In this document: positions 60,880-64,000 of the stretch, piece after piece
Layout of the letters: the number at the start of each line of letters is the position of its first letter
How positions within the stretch are numbered: position 1 is the stretch's first letter
From: Sarcocystis neurona
Lineage: Eukaryota > Apicomplexa > Conoidasida > Eucoccidiorida > Sarcocystidae
Direction: 5' to 3'
Assembly: GCA_000727475.1 (NCBI GenBank)
Contig: KL647289.1
Coordinates: forward strand, 6,389,255 to 6,453,254
Length of the DNA: 64,000 nucleotides
The notes under the pieces: generated by a model
The model's input: the letters and a program-made list of their open reading frames with translations, nothing else
Told to the model about the DNA's origin: nothing
The model's database searches: none
Translations under genes and position numbers: made by a program

Positions 60880-62065
60880 GCAGCAACTGCGGCGCAGCCG
60901 CCACCGCAGCAGCAGCAGCAGCAGCCGAAGCAACACAGCGTGACCTGCTGGGAGATGGTCTAGTTTGCTTTGGGTTTTTGCTCCTGTACACTTCTCTCTT
61001 CTTCTTCATCTTCCTTAGAAGCCGTCGGCGCCTTTTCCGGGCGCTACAAATCCGAGCACCTCAGCGACTTGCGTTGCCCGCCGGCGGCGCAGCTGCAACC
61101 GAAGCCTGCTATCCGCTGCAGCACCAGGCGCGCCCGCAGCAGCAGCAGACGTATTCGAGGACAGGAGCAGCTGCAGCAGCCCAGAGAACGACAAGAAGAG
61201 CAGCAGCAGCAGAACACTCACCATACACTGCACCGCTGTGGACAGCAGCCATCACACACACTGCTGCCTGCCCAGCAGCAGCCGAACCGCATCTACGGCG
61301 CAGTCCAGCTGCAGGAGCAGCAGTAGCGCAGTGCAGCAGCAGTAGCAGCGCAGTGCAGCAGCAGCAGTAGCGCAGTGCAATAGCAGCAGTGCGGAATCGA
61401 CGAGAGAGAGGAAGACGGCCGCAACGCCACATGAAAGAGAACCTACCTGCAGCAGCGGCAGCAGCCAGGCCGATAGCCGCAGAAGCGCACATAGTGTGGC
61501 GCCAGCAACAGCAGCCGCAGTCGGACGGCGCTGGGGAGAAGGGCACGAATAGCGACAGAAGAAGTAACAGCAGCATCCGTAGCGGCGGGGCAGGGGCATG
61601 AGCTCTCGAACCAGCAGCACGAGCCGCCGCGCTACGCACGGCGTCAGCAGCACATCCCCCACCACCGCCAGCCAGCAGCACCGACGGCCGCAGGAGCAAG
61701 CACCCCAACTCAGCAGCGGCACACTCGGTGGCGACCGGGCAAAGCCCTGTGCAAGTTCAGCAGCAGTCGCCGCAGTTTTCAAGGCTGAGTCGCGCGCAGC
61801 AGAAGTCGCAGCAGCCTCGCACACGTCAGCAGCACCAGGAGCCGCGTGTGGAAGCCGCTGAGCAGCAGCAGCAGCAGCGACGTCAGGAGGAGAGTGCTAA
61901 GTAGCGGCGGATCCCGGAGGTGGCTGTCGAGCAGCAGCGGCGGCAAGGGGCTCTGAGGCAGGAAATATGGCGGGTGCTGCTGCGGCAGGGGACGCACGGC
62001 CGGCAAAACGCGGCTCTTTCGCAGAGGAGTCCCGGCCACAGGCGAATCCCTTCAGAGAGTTCCAG
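60880..62065 (+). CDS. CAG-rich segment with probable repeat-protein exon(s), unresolved
   Basis: A pyrimidine-rich stretch ending CTTCCTTAG at about 61017 looks like an acceptor and is followed by about 850 bp of CAG triplets open in several forward frames. The best end is a frame reading GDARPAKRGSFAEESRPQ, then ANPFREFQ, to donor CAG/GTAGAA at 62066. Phases between these pieces could not be fixed, so only the right-hand exon end is reasonably supported. Confidence 0.3.
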
Positions 62066-62139
62066 GTAGAAGCATAGCACAACGGCAGTGTTCCTGAGCT
62101 TCTACCAGTATATGTGTGTGTGTATCTGTATCTATATAT

Positions 62140-62151
62140 ATGTACGTCTCT

Positions 62152-62187
<36 letters not shown>

Positions 62188-62300
62188 TACACACATGTAT
62201 ATATACACCTCTCCAAGTGTATATATATATACGCATGTGTGTATATACATATATATATATATATATACGTCTCTCCAAGTGTATATATATATATGTATCC
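62140..62300. repeat. 61/62-bp triplicated TA/GT-rich unit
   Basis: CTCTCCA-containing units start at 62148, 62209 and 62271. Each is followed by a dinucleotide run: (GT)n in the first, and GTGTATATATAT in the second and third. Confidence 0.8.
62158..62190. repeat. (GT)n microsatellite
   Basis: A GT run of about 30 bases lies inside the first of the 61/62-bp units. A second (GT)n run is near 62441-62460. Confidence 0.9.
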
Positions 62301-63049
62301 ACATGTATGGGTATACTTCGATATACGTCTGAGTGGGCATACACATGAGCGTTTGATTGCCCATGGAGTTATACAGATCGAACACGTATATATATGTAAT
62401 TGTGCCCGCATGCCGGGCGGGTTCGTTTCTGTGTGCTTCGCTGTGTGTGTGTGTGTGTGTATATATGTGTATGCCTGTGGTGTGTATGTACATGCATAGA
62501 CTTCTCTGCATGCATGAGTTGCAGGAAGGATGGGTGCGTATATCTGCTTCCACACATATCCTGACTTATTACGTAGACCTGTGCTGTACGTAGTGTAGGA
62601 GCGTACACAGAGAAATGTATACAAGGACGTACTGCAGTATGTATGCTTGTATATATGTGTATGCCCACATCTATATATCTATCTACACCTCCCTCTCTCT
62701 GCATACATATATATATCGGTTGTGTGTGGCCCTATACACACACACCCACACACTGGTGTGTTGCTGCAGCGTATCTTATGGATGTATGCGTGTATGTACG
62801 CATGTATATATATATATATATGTGCAAACGTTTTGGGGGGTGTGCGTCGTGTAGCGTCAGCGCCGTTGGGATCAGAGGGAAGCACCTCTTTCCCTTCTCT
62901 CTACGTTGAAGAGAAGTGCGTTTCCTCTTGATTATAGTGTCGCGTCTGCAGGAGGACACCACACTTTCGAGTCACTTCTTCCTGCTGCTTCCTCCGTCGC
63001 CTGAAGCCGCTTGTGTGGGGCTCTGTGGACAACCGCCACGCACCTGCGC

Positions 63050-63645
63050 GCCTCTCTCTCTCTTCCTCGCATTCTCTCCTTTCCTCTCCTACTGTCCTCC
63101 CCTCCGTCTCCTCCTCTCTGTCTCGCTTTCCCTCTGTCTCCCCCTCTCTGTCTCCCTCTCTGTCTCCTTCTCTCCGTCTCCGTCTCTCTCCTCCCCTCCG
63201 TCTCCATCTCTCTGTCTCCCTCTCTGTCTTTCTCTCTCTGTCTCCCTGTCTTTCCTTCTCTCTGTCTCCGTCTCTCGCCTTCCCTCTGTCTCCCTCCCTC
63301 TGTCTCTCTTTCCCTCTGTCTCCCTCTCTCTGTCTCCCTCTCTGTCTCCCTCTGTCTTCTTCCCTCCGTCTCCTTCTCTCGCCTTCTCTCTGTCTCCTTC
63401 CCCCTGTCTCCTCCCCTCTGTCTTTCTTTCTCTCTGTCTCCGTCCCTCTGTCTCCGTCTCTCTTCTTCCCTCTGTTTCGCCTTCCCTCTGTCTCCCTCCG
63501 CCTCCTTCCCTCCGTCTCCCTCCCTCTGTCTCGCCTTTCCTCTGTCTCCGCCTCTCTCCTTCCGTCTGTCTCCTTCTCTCTCCGTCCCTCCTCCTCTCTT
63601 CCTCCCATTTCCTCTCTCTCTTCGTGTTTGTCCCGTCTCCCGTCC
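63050..63645. repeat. 600-bp pyrimidine tract, CTCTGTCTCC-type
   Basis: Almost pure C/T sequence with G at regular spacing is built from CTCTGTCTCC, CCTCCGTCTCC and CCTCTGTCTCG variants. The reverse strand is correspondingly purine-rich and open (63798 to 62932), reading ETEGRRQREGD-like repeats; all three forward frames are open too. I regard it as satellite-like DNA rather than a gene. Confidence 0.8.
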
Positions 63646-64000
63646 CGGCCAGAAAGGAGCCGCAGGTGTTCCTGCAGAGAGACGTCCTGTGTGAATCACG
63701 CGGAGACGACTCACCTGCGCGCGCGCGCCTGTCTGAGGGAGGGGCCGCTGATGACGGAGCTGTCTGTCAATCACCTGCAGACAACCACACACGCGCATGC
63801 ACGTCTCCTGTGAATAGACACCAAGTTAGTATTTGTCTCTGGACACCGCGTGCGCACACACGTGTACACCCATATATATATATATATATATGTGTGCGTC
63901 GTGCTCTCCTTCTCCGTATCTGTCTGTCTCTCCGTCTCTGTTTTTGTCGCTCTGCCGCTCTGCTGCTCTCTTTGTGCGGGTCACTGTCACAGTTGTCGTC
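63646..64000. other. Right end of window, no gene seen
   Basis: A (TA)n tract lies at about 63873-63892, followed by further CTGTCTCTCCGTCTC-type pyrimidine sequence. No supported coding sequence. Confidence 0.4.

Noticed and set aside
62932..63798. Reverse ORF of 288 codons rich in Glu, Arg and Gly
   Set aside because: It is the purine strand of a simple CT tract; all frames are open, so openness is not evidence of coding.
1..64000. tRNA, rRNA, CRISPR, IS element or telomeric repeat
   Set aside because: No T-loop/anticodon pattern, rRNA motif, spaced repeat array, transposase or TTTAGGG array was seen by eye; a covariance-model search would be needed to exclude small RNAs.

Overview
The window looks like nuclear DNA of a coccidian apicomplexan, most likely Eimeria or a close relative. 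The clues are long CAG/GCA trinucleotide blocks that read as poly-Ala, poly-Gln or poly-Ser in whichever frame is open, exons flanked by consensus GT..CTGCAG/TTGCAG splice sites, large introns (0.5 to 3.4 kb), and non-coding DNA full of (TA)n, (CA)n and GTAC/TATAC-rich microsatellites. No bacterial operon structure, CRISPR, tRNA or rRNA is visible. The genes are split, so most of their exons are too short to appear as long ORFs. The gene models here were assembled from protein-family motifs, splice sites and codon-phase continuity.

Layout: (1) 834-9728 (+) is a glycosyltransferase-90 (CAP10/KDELC/POGLUT-like) domain that continues in phase into a PDI-type b'-a' (thioredoxin-fold) module; its 5' end is unresolved. 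(2) 9729-19741 is about 10 kb without a gene I can support, holding microsatellites and GCA/CTG blocks. (3) 19742 to about 25.5 kb (+) is a large Ala/Gln/Ser homopolymer protein with at least two phase-compatible exons and an RVSF motif; further repeat-rich open stretches run to about 28 kb. (4) About 28.4-31.4 kb (-) holds partly resolved compact exons with introns of 100-190 bp, including a possible KOW/NusG-like C-terminus. (5) 34253-37468 (-) is cytosolic ribosomal protein L23a (uL23), two exons. (6) 42271-54751 (+) is a seven-exon cyclophilin of about 719 residues with a roughly 490-residue Ala/Gln-rich N-terminal extension and a 55-nt exon. (7) 55-64 kb has only weak exon candidates, TAC-type minisatellites, a CAG-rich segment at 60.9-62.07 kb and a 600-bp CTCTGTCTCC-type pyrimidine tract.

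The three confidently recognised genes are housekeeping or secretory-pathway functions: protein O-glycosylation and disulfide chemistry, translation, and prolyl isomerisation. They do not form a functional cluster. The most unusual items are the GT90-PDI fusion, the repeat-extended cyclophilin with an in-frame repeat stretch next to an internal donor site, and a perfect 12-bp palindrome, GTGTACGTACAC, at six places between 37 and 56 kb.
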